Translations under genes and position numbers: made by a program
Notes under the pieces: model-generated
Database searches by the model: none
Seen by the model: only the letters and a program-made list of their open reading frames with translations
Told to the model about the DNA's origin: nothing
Shown here: positions 15,344-24,900 of the stretch, in pieces
Layout: the number at the start of each line of letters is the position of its first letter
Position numbering within the stretch: position 1 is the first letter of the stretch
Assembly: GCA_944385105.1 (NCBI GenBank)
Contig: CALWVR010000031.1
Coordinates: forward strand, 1-64,000
DNA: 64,000 nt
Direction of reading: 5' to 3'
Source of the DNA: an uncultured Clostridia bacterium
GTDB taxonomy: Bacteria; Bacillota; Clostridia; Oscillospirales; Acutalibacteraceae

Positions 15344-16432
15344 TTAAACTATGTTCTTTGCTTTCTTATTTATGTAATTACCAAAAAGATTATATATAAT
15401 TACAAATATAGGTACTCCAAGTATCATTCCAGTAATCCCAAAAAGGCCTCCACCAATAATAACACTAAACATTATAAATAGACCCGATATTCCAACAGAA
15501 CTACCCAATATTTTAGGGCCAATAATATTTCCATCCACTTGCTGTAAAATTAATATAAATACAGCAAACCAAAGTGCCTTAATTGGATCAATTACAAGTA
15601 ATATAAATATTGATGGTATAGCTCCTAAAAAGGGTCCAAAGAAAGGTATTACGTTAGTAACACCTACTATAACACTTATAAGTAAAGAGTAAGGTATATT
15701 TAACACAGTAGTACCAATAAAGCAAAGAATCCCTATAATTAATGAATCTATAATTTTTCCTACTATAAATTTTCCAAACACGTTATGAGAAAAGTCTAAA
15801 ATGTCAACCATTGTGAAATAATGTTTCTTAGATAAACATATATTTGCTATTCTCTTCAACTTAGATATAAGTTGGTCTTTATTAAACATAAAATAGAAAG
15901 ATATAATCAATCCAACTACCCAATTATAAGTTGTAAGCGCAAAATTCTTCATAAATCCAAATATAGTAAACATAAAACTTTCTGTTTTTATAAAATCTAT
16001 TATTTTTTCAGGTATATTATCAATTAAAACATAATTATCTATACCAAGTACCTTAAACATTTCATTCGAATAGTTCTTCATTGAATATATATAAGTATTA
16101 GAATTAGAAATAAAATGATTAAAACTTAAAATAATTTGAGGAATAACTATTATTGAAATAAATGCAAAAATCCCAAATACAAATAAATAGGCTAAAACTA
16201 TAGATATAATATTACACATTTTAATATCATTTATATTTTTATTTAAAAACTTTTTTATGCAAGAGCTCGGCCAATTCACTATATAAGCAATAGCAAATCC
16301 ATATACAAAAGGCATTAAAAGTTGTATAAACCTAAAAGCTATATTACCAAAAAACGATAAATTTTGAAAAATAAAATATATAGCTATTGCATAAGTAATA
16401 AGGAAAATATAGTTCTTAAGCTTATTCTCCAT
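15344..16432 (-). CDS. AI-2E family transporter (PF01594) membrane protein
   Basis: 362 residues with the AI-2E/PerM/YtvI pattern. There are paired N-terminal membrane helices, a soluble amphipathic middle, and a C-terminal set of helices with the family motif around VGVTNVIPFFGPFLGAIPS (about residue 265). The ending is GLFGITGMILGVPIFVIIYNL. Members have been linked to sodium-proton exchange, solute export or autoinducer-2 export; the substrate cannot be told from sequence. It lies 24 bases after pepQ on the same strand and is the last gene of the minus-strand block. Confidence 0.85.
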   Translation of the reverse strand: MENKLKNYIFLITYAIAIYFIFQNLSFFGNIAFRFIQLLMPFVYGFAIAYIVNWPSSCIKKFLNKNINDIKMCNIISIVLAYLFVFGIFAFISIIVIPQIILSFNHFISNSNTYIYSMKNYSNEMFKVLGIDNYVLIDNIPEKIIDFIKTESFMFTIFGFMKNFALTTYNWVVGLIISFYFMFNKDQLISKLKRIANICLSKKHYFTMVDILDFSHNVFGKFIVGKIIDSLIIGILCFIGTTVLNIPYSLLISVIVGVTNVIPFFGPFLGAIPSIFILLVIDPIKALWFAVFILILQQVDGNIIGPKILGSSVGISGLFIMFSVIIGGGLFGITGMILGVPIFVIIYNLFGNYINKKAKNIV

Positions 16433-16455
16433 ATATAAATCTCCTCACATTTAAG

Positions 16456-17535
16456 TTAAACAATTATCAATTTTTTTTCCAGGGAGGTAAGATTTTTAAA
16501 CCCGTTATCAGTGATTAAAACCATATCTTCTATTCTTACACCGAACTTACCTCTAATATAAATGCCAGGTTCTATAGTGACTACCATATATGGCTTAAGT
16601 GTAAAGTTTGATTTTGGAGATAAACTAGGTTTTTCATGTATTTCAAGTCCTACCCCATGCCCAACAGCATGACCAAAGCAATCTTTATATCCTGCGCGGT
16701 TTATAATCTTTCTAGCAGCATCATCAACTTCTTTTGCCGATATTCCTGAAGCAAGAACATTAAGTGCAGACTCCTGAGCAGCAAGGACTATATTATAAAC
16801 TTCTCTTTGCTTATCAGAAACCTCTCCAACAGCTATAGTCCTAGTCATATCACTATTATATCCTTCAAATATAGCTCCCATATCTATAGTTAAAAGATCA
16901 CCTTTTCTTACTGGCTTATTTGTTGGCTCTGCATGTGGCAATGAACTATTTTTTCCACTAGCAACAATTAAATCAAAAGCTGCTGATTCAGCTCCATTCT
17001 TCTTCATAAATATTTCTAACTCAAGAGCTATGTCTCTCTCAGTAATACCCTCTTTTATCATAGGTAAAGTCCTTAAAAACGCCTCTTGGGATATTTCCTG
17101 AGCAATTTTTATTTTTTCTATTTCTTTTTCGCTTTTAATAGTTCTCATAGATTCCAAAGCATCATCTAGTTGACTTGTTTTTATCAATTTAGCACCACAA
17201 CAGTCGAATATTGACTCAAAATAATAAGATCTTGTTAAACTGATTCTATTAGATTCCATAATTATATTTGTAGCTTTATGTTTTTTTATCAGTCTAGCAA
17301 TAGTTTCCTTAAAATCATCAAAGCATAATACTGTTAAGCCATTACTCTTTTTTAAAGTCGATTCATAATACCTAAAGTCAACTAATATATAAAATTCTTC
17401 TCTTGTTATAAATATATATCCATTCGAAAATTTTATTTCTGAAAGATAAAAAGTATTTACCTCTGAGCTAATAATTGCTGCATCTATGTTACTAGGCAAT
17501 TTATCTAATAGCTTACACAATTTATCTATTGGCAT
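16456..17535 (-). CDS. pepQ: M24 family Xaa-Pro aminopeptidase
   Basis: 359 residues. The creatinase-like N-terminal domain spans about 1-125. The pita-bread catalytic domain carries the metal ligands: Asp pair in LTIDMGAIFEGYNSDMTRT, His in GHAVGHGVGLEIHE, Glu in VTIEPGIY and Glu in GVRIEDMV. It removes N-terminal residues preceding proline in the cytoplasm. The order aroQ then this peptidase is common in Firmicutes, where efp usually comes next; here efp is missing and the AI-2E gene follows. Whether it is a dipeptidase or an aminopeptidase is not decided by sequence. Confidence 0.9.
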   Translation of the reverse strand: MPIDKLCKLLDKLPSNIDAAIISSEVNTFYLSEIKFSNGYIFITREEFYILVDFRYYESTLKKSNGLTVLCFDDFKETIARLIKKHKATNIIMESNRISLTRSYYFESIFDCCGAKLIKTSQLDDALESMRTIKSEKEIEKIKIAQEISQEAFLRTLPMIKEGITERDIALELEIFMKKNGAESAAFDLIVASGKNSSLPHAEPTNKPVRKGDLLTIDMGAIFEGYNSDMTRTIAVGEVSDKQREVYNIVLAAQESALNVLASGISAKEVDDAARKIINRAGYKDCFGHAVGHGVGLEIHEKPSLSPKSNFTLKPYMVVTIEPGIYIRGKFGVRIEDMVLITDNGFKNLTSLEKKLIIV

Positions 17536-17548
17536 TAAGTCACTCTCC

Positions 17549-17980
17549 TTAAATTAGTTCATATAATGCTGCTAAAGCTAAAAAATAAACATTTTTACCA
17601 AAACCTACAATTTGACCGGCACAAACTTCTGCTATTAAAGACTTCTTTCTAAATTCATCTCTCGCATATATATTGGACATATGGACATCTATACAAGGAA
17701 TTTTAATACATGATATAGCATCCCTTAACGACAGACTATAATGAGCTAAAGCACCAGCATTTATAATTATTCCATTAAAGTTCTTTCTAGACTCATGTAT
17801 CTTATCTATAAGAGCACCTTCCCAATTGGACTGAAAAATCTCACAATTAAAACCATACTTTTCCCCCTCTAATAAAATTTGCTTACGTATATCCTCAGAA
17901 GATTCTTCACCATATATACTTTTTTCTCTAATGCCTATCATATTTAAATTAGGCCCTTGTAAAACGAGAACTTTTTTCAT
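17549..17980 (-). CDS. aroQ: type II 3-dehydroquinate dehydratase AroQ
   Basis: 143 residues, the normal length for the type II dodecameric enzyme. It starts VLQGPNLNMIGIREKSIYG, with the catalytic Tyr of the lid (about residue 24). QSNWEGALIDKIHES, INAGALAHYSLSLRDAI and CIDVHMSNIYARDEFR, with the catalytic His, follow. It converts 3-dehydroquinate to 3-dehydroshikimate in the shikimate pathway. Thirteen bases separate it from pepQ. Confidence 0.95.
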   Translation of the reverse strand: MKKVLVLQGPNLNMIGIREKSIYGEESSEDIRKQILLEGEKYGFNCEIFQSNWEGALIDKIHESRKNFNGIIINAGALAHYSLSLRDAISCIKIPCIDVHMSNIYARDEFRKKSLIAEVCAGQIVGFGKNVYFLALAALYELI

Positions 17981-17994
17981 AACCTAACTTCCTT

Positions 17995-18501
17995 CTAACT
18001 CTCATAATTATAATATTTATATTTAAAGATAAAATAAATAGGTTTTTCAAATAATCTTTTTAGCCTTATTAGGTAAGGCTCATTTTTGTCTATAGGCTCA
18101 ATTAATATAGATTTCATACCAATTAAATTTGCTCCTAAAATATCCGTAAATAACTGATCACCTATTACAGCACAATGATTTTCATCTAAGTTTAGTAGAT
18201 TACAAGCCTTTCTAAAGCCACTTTTTAAAGGCTTCTTCGCATCTGATACATATAAAACATTCAACTTTTCAGCAAATAGCTTAACCCTTCTATTACTATT
18301 ATTTGAAACAATAATAGGTTTTATATCAAGAGATTTAATATAATTTATCCACTCAGCTACACCTTCAAACGGTTCATTAGAACCATGCATAGATAATGTG
18401 TTATCTACATCAATAAGAATAGCGCGAGCTTCTACTTCTTTTAACATATTATAGCTAACATCAGTTATCTTCTTTGCAAATAAGGTTGGCATAAACAACA
18501 A
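17995..18501 (-). CDS. yqeG: YqeG family HAD-IIIA phosphatase
   Basis: 168 residues. HAD motifs: I in AILIDVDNTLSMHG, II in IIVSNNSNRR, III at the Lys of AKKPLKSGF, IV in CAVIGDQLFTDILGANLIGM. The family is a predicted phosphatase found next to aroE, yqeH or nadD clusters in Firmicutes; related mitochondrial enzymes dephosphorylate phosphatidylglycerophosphate, so a lipid substrate is possible. It opens the yqeG-aroQ-pepQ run. Confidence 0.88.
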   Translation of the reverse strand: MLFMPTLFAKKITDVSYNMLKEVEARAILIDVDNTLSMHGSNEPFEGVAEWINYIKSLDIKPIIVSNNSNRRVKLFAEKLNVLYVSDAKKPLKSGFRKACNLLNLDENHCAVIGDQLFTDILGANLIGMKSILIEPIDKNEPYLIRLKRLFEKPIYFIFKYKYYNYES

Positions 18502-18523
18502 TTTATAATCACACCCCTTAATT

Positions 18524-18554
18524 TAAAAAGGCGGACCTACAGCCCGCCCTTTTA
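18524..18554 (-). terminator. terminator after rpsU
   Basis: Minus strand AAAAGGGCGGGCTGTAGGTCCGCC followed by TTTTT: a GC-rich stem directly after the rpsU stop. Confidence 0.8.
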
Positions 18555-18555
18555 C

Positions 18556-18729
18556 TTAATACTTACGTTTTCTAGCCGCTTCAGACTTTTTCCTACGCCT
18601 AACTGAAGGCTTTTCATAAGCCTCTCTCTTACGAACTTCAGCAATAACGCCAGCCCTTGAACATTGCTTTTTAAACCTTCTAAGAGCACTATCCAAAGAT
18701 TCATTATCCTTAATTCTAATCTCAGCCAT
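18556..18729 (-). CDS. rpsU: 30S ribosomal protein S21
   Basis: 57 residues, starting [19 protein letters not shown] and ending AARKRKY, with the Arg/Lys-rich C-terminal helix ([15 protein letters not shown]) of S21. The ribosome-binding site is GGGAGGG seven bases upstream of the ATG. The small-subunit protein helps start-site selection. It has its own promoter (18786-18814) and terminator, so it is a separate transcript. Confidence 0.95.
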   Translation of the reverse strand: MAEIRIKDNESLDSALRRFKKQCSRAGVIAEVRKREAYEKPSVRRRKKSEAARKRKY

Positions 18730-18785
18730 TTATTTCCCTCCCATCCGCCCAAAGGCAGAGGTTATTGTTCTTCTTTACAAAAAAC

Positions 18786-18814
18786 ATTATACAATATATT
18801 CAAGTACCCGTCAA
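18786..18814 (-). promoter_or_regulatory. promoter of rpsU
   Basis: Minus strand: TTGACG (18809-18814), a 17-base spacer and TATAAT (18786-18791). Confidence 0.75.
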
Positions 18815-18894
18815 GGTTTATATTTAAAAATTACTTTACAAATATATTGTTTTCTCTTGTTAAACTTCAATAAGTTAATGTAATAAAAACAAAA

Positions 18895-20067
18895 CTAAAT
18901 AAAATTAGAAGTATATCTATTATAAGCAGATAAAGTATTATGATCAATCAATTTATTCTTTTCCAGTAAATGAACTATAGTTATAGAAGCCCCTTTTGCC
19001 ACTGCTTTGTCAAGATTATCTTCAGCAATCTCCCGAATAGTTTCTACTCCATTAAATACTCGATCATCAGATATAAAGTCAGCCACAAATATAATCTTTT
19101 CAAGTTCAGACATATTTTCTCTTCCTGTAGTATGATATCTAACTGAATTCATAATATCTTCATCATCTATTTTTAATATATTTTTTATATATAAAGCTCC
19201 AGAAATTGCATGCCATAATTTTTTATTCTTCAATTCTATATCAGATAATTTTATATTATATTTTTCAAACATAATTAGATGTTCCTTATCAGGCATTTGT
19301 TTTGTTATATCATGCAATAAGCCAGCTAACTCTGCTTTTCTTACATCTACTCCATATTTTTTTGCTAAATAAATAGCTTTTTCTGAAACTTTTATTGAAT
19401 GACTATATCTATTTTTGTCTAAAAGCTTGCTTAGTATACTTTTATATTCTTTTATCAAATACTCACCTCCTAACCCATATAATCTTTTTTCTCTTATATA
19501 CTGTTCAACATTTCCCGGTAAAAATTTTGATATATCCCTATTGCTTTTAAGCCTTTCTCTTACCTGAGTTGATGAAATTTCAATAGGGGCTATATCTAAA
19601 ACTACTACACTTGCCCCTATATTCCTCAAAAAACTTGCATATTCTCTTATACAATCAGTCTCTTGCGCTCTTCGAGGTACTACACATAATGTACACATCT
19701 TAAATATTTCGCTACTACACTTAAAATCTTTTATTGAAAAGAACATATCAGAACCTAAAATAAGATATATCTCATCATCTTTATAAACAGACCGTATCTC
19801 TTTTAAAGTATCAATAGTATAGCTCTTTCCTCCTCTTTTAATTTCCATACATGATACTTCCATACCGTCGTAACAATTAGCTACTATTGAACACATATTA
19901 AAACGATCATTCTTACTTGCCAATCCTGAAATTTCTTTATGAGGAGGACTAGAAGCAGGAATAATAATTAACTTATTAAGGGTAAGCATATCAATTACAC
20001 TCAATGCTAAATTTATATGACCATTGTGAATTGGATCAAAGGATCCCCCAAAAATACCTATTTTCAT
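18895..20067 (-). CDS. nadD: NadD-YqeK fusion: nicotinate-nucleotide adenylyltransferase with HD hydrolase domain
   Basis: 390 residues. Residues 1 to about 195 are NadD: GGSFDPIHNGHINLA, the SSPPHK loop, LGSDMFFSIKDF and EISSTQVRERL. Residues 210-390 are a YqeK HD domain: HSIKVSEKAIYLAKKYGV, then LAGLLHDITK with the HD pair, HAISGALY and the VRYHTTGR His. NadD adenylates nicotinate mononucleotide for NAD. YqeK proteins hydrolyse diadenosine tetraphosphate. In many Firmicutes these are adjacent genes; here no stop separates them. A GGTGAGTATTTGATA stretch at the joint could allow internal initiation. It sits four bases after yhbY. Confidence 0.92.
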   Translation of the reverse strand: MKIGIFGGSFDPIHNGHINLALSVIDMLTLNKLIIIPASSPPHKEISGLASKNDRFNMCSIVANCYDGMEVSCMEIKRGGKSYTIDTLKEIRSVYKDDEIYLILGSDMFFSIKDFKCSSEIFKMCTLCVVPRRAQETDCIREYASFLRNIGASVVVLDIAPIEISSTQVRERLKSNRDISKFLPGNVEQYIREKRLYGLGGEYLIKEYKSILSKLLDKNRYSHSIKVSEKAIYLAKKYGVDVRKAELAGLLHDITKQMPDKEHLIMFEKYNIKLSDIELKNKKLWHAISGALYIKNILKIDDEDIMNSVRYHTTGRENMSELEKIIFVADFISDDRVFNGVETIREIAEDNLDKAVAKGASITIVHLLEKNKLIDHNTLSAYNRYTSNFI

Positions 20068-20071
20068 TTTG

Positions 20072-20374
20072 TTATTTTACATTACGTGGACATTCTATAT
20101 GATTATCTTTTTTACTTTTTTTGTATAATACAAACTTCATTCCTATTACTTGCACTATATCCGAGTTTGTTTCGGATGCAATAATTTGTGCAACCTTTTT
20201 CACATCATCTTCAGAAGTCTCCAATACCTTACCTTTAATAAGTTCTCTTGCTAAAAGAGCATCATAAGCTTGTTTAATTATCTCTTTACTTACCCCTCCT
20301 TTACCAACTATTAAAATTGTGTCTATCGTATTTGCCATAGAGCGTAAAAATGCCCTTTGCTTACTTGTTATCAT
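20072..20374 (-). CDS. yhbY: YhbY family ribosome assembly RNA-binding protein (CRM domain)
   Basis: 100 residues, one CRM domain: LTSKQRAFLRS-type start, the IVGKGGVSKEIIKQAYDAL loop containing the GxxG motif, LIKGKVL, and the closing VQVIGMKFVLYKKS. It binds pre-50S rRNA. It sits between the XTP pyrophosphatase (12 bases away) and nadD-yqeK, as in Bacillus, where yqeI lies next to nadD and yqeK. Confidence 0.9.
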   Translation of the reverse strand: MITSKQRAFLRSMANTIDTILIVGKGGVSKEIIKQAYDALLARELIKGKVLETSEDDVKKVAQIIASETNSDIVQVIGMKFVLYKKSKKDNHIECPRNVK

Positions 20375-20386
20375 ATACAGTTTCCT

Positions 20387-20977
20387 CTATTTCATGTTTT
20401 TTAATTTGTTAGATAAAATACGAAGAGCATTTCCTCTATGACTTATTTTATCTTTTTCCTCTGAATTCAATTGAGCAAAAGTCTTTCCATATTCCGTTAT
20501 AAAGATGGGATCATAGCCAAATCCATTACTTCCAACAGGTTCAAATCCTATTTTTCCCCTACATTCTCCATTCGCAGTAATTTTTCTACCGTCTGGAAAC
20601 AGGCAACATATAGAACAAACAAATTTCGCGTTCCTATCTTCAGATTCCACATTCTCCATATTAAAAAGCAACTTTTTTATTCTGTCGCTATCAGACGCAT
20701 TAGGACCTGCATATCTTGCGGAATATATACCAGGTTCACCACCTAATGCATCAACCATTAATCCAGAGTCATCACCAATAGATGGCAAATTAGTTAATTT
20801 TAAAATAGACTCTGCTTTAATTAAAGCATTTTCAGCAAAAGTTATACCTGTCTCTTTAATATCATGCAAATCAATTCCCATATCCTTCGCAGACATAACA
20901 TTTACTCCAAGCGGCAACAATATTCTTTTAAGTTCCTCTAACTTTTTTTTATTATTACTTGCAAGAACAAAGTCCAT
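20387..20977 (-). CDS. rdgB: XTP/dITP diphosphatase (RdgB/HAM1)
   Basis: 196 residues. The start at ATG 20975-20977 (MDFVLASNNKKKLEELKRIL) has a GGAGAAT site. A longer frame to 21064 would run into ftsY and is rejected. Family motifs: LASNNKKK for the nucleotide, GDDSGLMVDALGG, GIYSARYAG, FEPVGSNGFGYDPIF and the closing SHRGNALR. It removes non-canonical purine nucleoside triphosphates. The gene follows ftsY after four bases. Confidence 0.94.
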   Translation of the reverse strand: MDFVLASNNKKKLEELKRILLPLGVNVMSAKDMGIDLHDIKETGITFAENALIKAESILKLTNLPSIGDDSGLMVDALGGEPGIYSARYAGPNASDSDRIKKLLFNMENVESEDRNAKFVCSICCLFPDGRKITANGECRGKIGFEPVGSNGFGYDPIFITEYGKTFAQLNSEEKDKISHRGNALRILSNKLKNMK

Positions 20978-20981
20978 AATT

Positions 20982-21896
20982 CTAATTCTCCTTATCAAAT
21001 AAAGCATTAGCAAAGCTTTCAGAATCAAATGGCTGCAAATCATCAATTTGTTCTCCAACACCAATGAATTTCACTGGAACTCCAAGCTCTTCTTTTATAG
21101 ATATAACAACTCCACCTCTTGCAGTTCCATCTAATTTAGTTAATACAAGACCTGTTATACCTGTAGCATTCTTAAATTCTCTTGCCTGGCTAATAGCATT
21201 CTGTCCAGTAGTTGCATCTAAAACAAGTAAAAACTCCACATCAGCATCAGGTAACTCTCTATCTATTACCCTTCTTATCTTAGATAATTCATCCATTAAA
21301 TGTTTTTTATTGTGTAATCTACCAGCAGTGTCACATATTATGACATCATAATCTCTCGCTTTTGCAGCAGAGATAGTATCAAATACTACTGCTGCTGGAT
21401 CAGAACCCTCCTGTTGTTTAACAATAGAAACATTTGCTCTTTCTGCCCATATTTCAAGTTGCTCTATAGCAGCTGCTCTAAAAGTATCTGCTGCACCTAA
21501 AATTACTTTTTTCCCTTCGTTTCTTAACTTTGCAGAAAGCTTGCCTATAGTTGTCGTCTTCCCAACGCCATTTACTCCTATAACAAGAATAATAGAAGGC
21601 TTTGTATTCATCTTTAATTCTTGATCGCCTGAAAGCATATCCTTTATTATTTCTCTAAGCAAATCATATATTTTTTCAGGCTCCGTTATACCCTCAGTTT
21701 TAACTCTATTTTTAAGTTCAGAACAGATTTTTTCAGACGTAACTGCACCAACATCTCCCATGACAAGTAGCTCTTCCAGTTCTTCAAAAAGTTCTTCATC
21801 TATTTTAGTGAAAGACTTAAGCATAGAGTCTATTTGTGTAATTACATTTTCTTTAGTTTTCCTCAAACCTTCTCTAAACTTTTGAAAAATCCCCAT
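20982..21896 (-). CDS. ftsY: signal recognition particle receptor FtsY
   Basis: 304 residues. This is the short Firmicutes form without a long acidic N-terminal domain. The N domain (residues 1-95) is followed by the SRP GTPase: G1 GVNGVGKTTTIGKL, DTFRAAAIEQL, DTAGRLHNKKHLMDEL, TKLDGTARGG and the closing GVGEQIDDLQPF. It receives SRP-ribosome complexes at the membrane. The order smc-ftsY is normal for Firmicutes; only seven bases separate the two. Confidence 0.96.
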   Translation of the reverse strand: MGIFQKFREGLRKTKENVITQIDSMLKSFTKIDEELFEELEELLVMGDVGAVTSEKICSELKNRVKTEGITEPEKIYDLLREIIKDMLSGDQELKMNTKPSIILVIGVNGVGKTTTIGKLSAKLRNEGKKVILGAADTFRAAAIEQLEIWAERANVSIVKQQEGSDPAAVVFDTISAAKARDYDVIICDTAGRLHNKKHLMDELSKIRRVIDRELPDADVEFLLVLDATTGQNAISQAREFKNATGITGLVLTKLDGTARGGVVISIKEELGVPVKFIGVGEQIDDLQPFDSESFANALFDKEN

Positions 21897-21903
21897 AACA
21901 AAA

Positions 21904-24900
21904 TCATTCCTTTATAAAATTCTGTTCTATCTCAGAGACCTTAAGCTCTAAAAGTTTTGATATACCCTCATCTTGCATAGTTACTCCATAAAGCATATCA
22001 GCCTCCTCCATAGTCCCTCTTCTATGGCTTATTACTATAAATTGAGTGTTTTTATTCATCTTTCTAAGATACGAAGCAAATCTTGAAACATTTACTTCAT
22101 CAAGCGCAGCCTCAATTTCATCTAGTACACAAAAAGGCGAGGGACTTACCTTCAATATAGCAAAATAAAGTGCTATAGCAATAAGTGCACACTCTCCACC
22201 AGAGAGGGCTTCAAGATGTGTTACTATTTTTCCAGGAGGCTGTACATATATCTCAATCCCAGAATTTAGAACATCATCAGGTTCTGTAAGACTAAGTGAA
22301 GCTTTTCCTCCTAAGAATAGTTCCTTAAAAACCTGATTAAAGTTTTCATTTATCTGTTTAAATCTAGATATAAATAGTGACTTCATTTGGCTTGTAAGAT
22401 CAGATACAAGCTTATATAGCTCTTTTTTAGATTTCTCAACATCTTCAATTTGTGCATTCATAAATTGAAATCTTTCTAAAACTTGCTCATACTCTTCAAC
22501 TGCACCAACATTGACATTTCCTAAATTCTTTATTCTTAACTTTATTTCATTTAAAGCTCTATTTGAAGACCTTAAGTCAATAGACGGCTTAAATTGTAAA
22601 GCAGCTTCTCTTTTAGTAAGCTCATATTCATCCCAAAGTTTAGATATTATTGTGTCGTATTCTTTCTGAATTTCATCCCGCTTATCTTGTAGCCTTGCAA
22701 TTTCCAAGGCTAATTTTTCTCTTTCACTAATTTTATCCACTTCAGAATTTCTAATCTCAGTAATATTCCTTTCAAATTCCATTTTTTCTGTCATCAAATT
22801 TGTTATACTTTTATCTAACTCTACAGATTCAAGTTTTAATGCAGATATTTCTATCTCTAAGCAATTAATATCTTTTTCAAGTTCTAAATTCTTTATTCCG
22901 ATACTCTCATACTCAGATTTCAAAAGGTTAACTTTATTCTCCTCAGACTCTCTCTGTTCAATAAGTGATTTAATCTCATTACTGCACAAATTAATATCTT
23001 TCTCTATTGAAAGAATATCATATTCAGTTTTATGAATTCTATAACTTATATTCTCCTTCTTTTCAGCTAGTCCATCCCTGTCAGTATATATTTCATTAAG
23101 TTTACCCTCTAAAAATCTTAGCTTTTCTTCCAACGTAAAAAGTTCATCATTACTCTTTTTTACATCGTTATTCAAACTTTGTATCCTAGATTTTATGACA
23201 CCTTGTTCCGAATAAAGTCTACCTATCTGTTCCTTCAAAGAAACTTCCTCTAAATTTTGTGACTTTAGTTCATCACGAACCAATTCGTATTCTTCCTTAG
23301 ATTTTTCTAACTCTAAAGAAGAATATTTCAATTTCTCTTTTATACTCATAGACTTCTTTTCCGATTCGTTAAATAGAAGCCTTGCATTCTTAGCCTTATT
23401 ACTAATATCATTGAACTTAGCCTTCAAGGTTTCAATTTCATTTGCTCTATTTAAGAGTCTAGCACTCTTCATCAAAGAACCACCAGTTAAAGAGCCCCCT
23501 GAATTTATAACTTGTCCATCAAGAGTTACTATTCTAAATCGGTATAAAAAGGCCTTAGCAATATTAATAGCATTATCTAAATTATCAACTATAACTACCC
23601 TTCCCAATAAATAATCTAATACATTTCTATATTTATCTTCACAACGACAAATATCACTAGCTATGCCTATAAATCCAGTATATTTTTCAATGCCAGCTTC
23701 TTTAAGCCTACTTGGCCTTATAGAAGATATAGGTAAAAAAGTAGCTCTACCCGCATTTTTTGCTTTTAAGAGTTTTATCGCTTGCTTAGCATCCTGGTCT
23801 GTTTCAACAATTATGTTCTGCATAGCAGCACCTAATGCTATTTCTATAGCCGTAGAATATAAATCATCTAGCCTAATAATTCTAGAAACTACTCCACATA
23901 TTCCAATTAAAGAACCTTTTTTCCTCTCCTTCAATATGAATTTAACACTCTGCGTAAATCCATCCATATTGCGCTCAAGTTCCTCAAGAAGACGTACCTT
24001 TCGCACAATAGACTCAGAATCCAATGTTAAATTATCCGCTTCAGATTTTAAATACTCATTTTTCTTATTATTTTCATATAGTAGCTTTTCATATTCCTGA
24101 ACTTTATTGAATTTTTCATCACTAATATTTTTTAAATCATCACACCTATTTTTATTATACAACAGCAGAGACGTCAAATCGTCTAATCTATTATTATAGA
24201 TTTTTATATTTTCTTCAATACTACCCAATCTACCATTAAGCTCATCAACTGTAGCCTGTGATGAAGCTACCTCTAATCTTTTTATAGAAGTATTTTTGTT
24301 AATCTCCGAAATTTCATTAGATATTTTATTAGATTCCTTTGAGTAATTATCAATATTATTAATAAATTCATTAAACTCATTAATAAATCCTTGAAGGCAT
24401 TTTTGCATATCCTCTTTGTTATTATTCAAAGATTCTAGTCTATCTTCTTTCAGCAAAATATCATTTTGTATATTATTAAAAAATTCTCCTGCTTTAGAAA
24501 TTTCTGAATTAATGCGTTTTAAATTCTCATTATTATGTAGTATGTCATTTTTTTTAACAGATATTTCTCCACTTTTGACAATTGCATTTTCTTCACAATA
24601 AGCAAGTCGTTTTCTACATTCATCAATCTTTACGTTATTCAATAGCATCTTTTCAGAGAATGTTTCCATATTACTATTAAATAATCTTAATGATTCTTCA
24701 ATTTCTTTATAATGGCCATCTAAAATTTTTAATTTACTATCTTGATTATTTAGACTGTCCATAGAATTGTTTAAAGTTGATAGCCATAAACCTATCTCTA
24801 TTTCTTTTTTTCTACCTGCCAGTTCAATGTAGTCTTTAGCTTTCCTTGCTTGCTGTTCAAGAGGGCCCAATCGTTCCCTTAACTCACAGATAATATCATT

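Noticed and set aside
18552..18752. 66-codon minus-strand ORF over the rpsU region
   Set aside because: It is the wrong frame of rpsU. The S21 frame at 18556-18729 has the ribosome-binding site and the conserved Arg/Lys-rich protein.
20977..21064. N-terminal extension of the XTP pyrophosphatase
   Set aside because: The extra 29 residues overlap ftsY and lack a ribosome-binding site. The ATG at 20977 has one.
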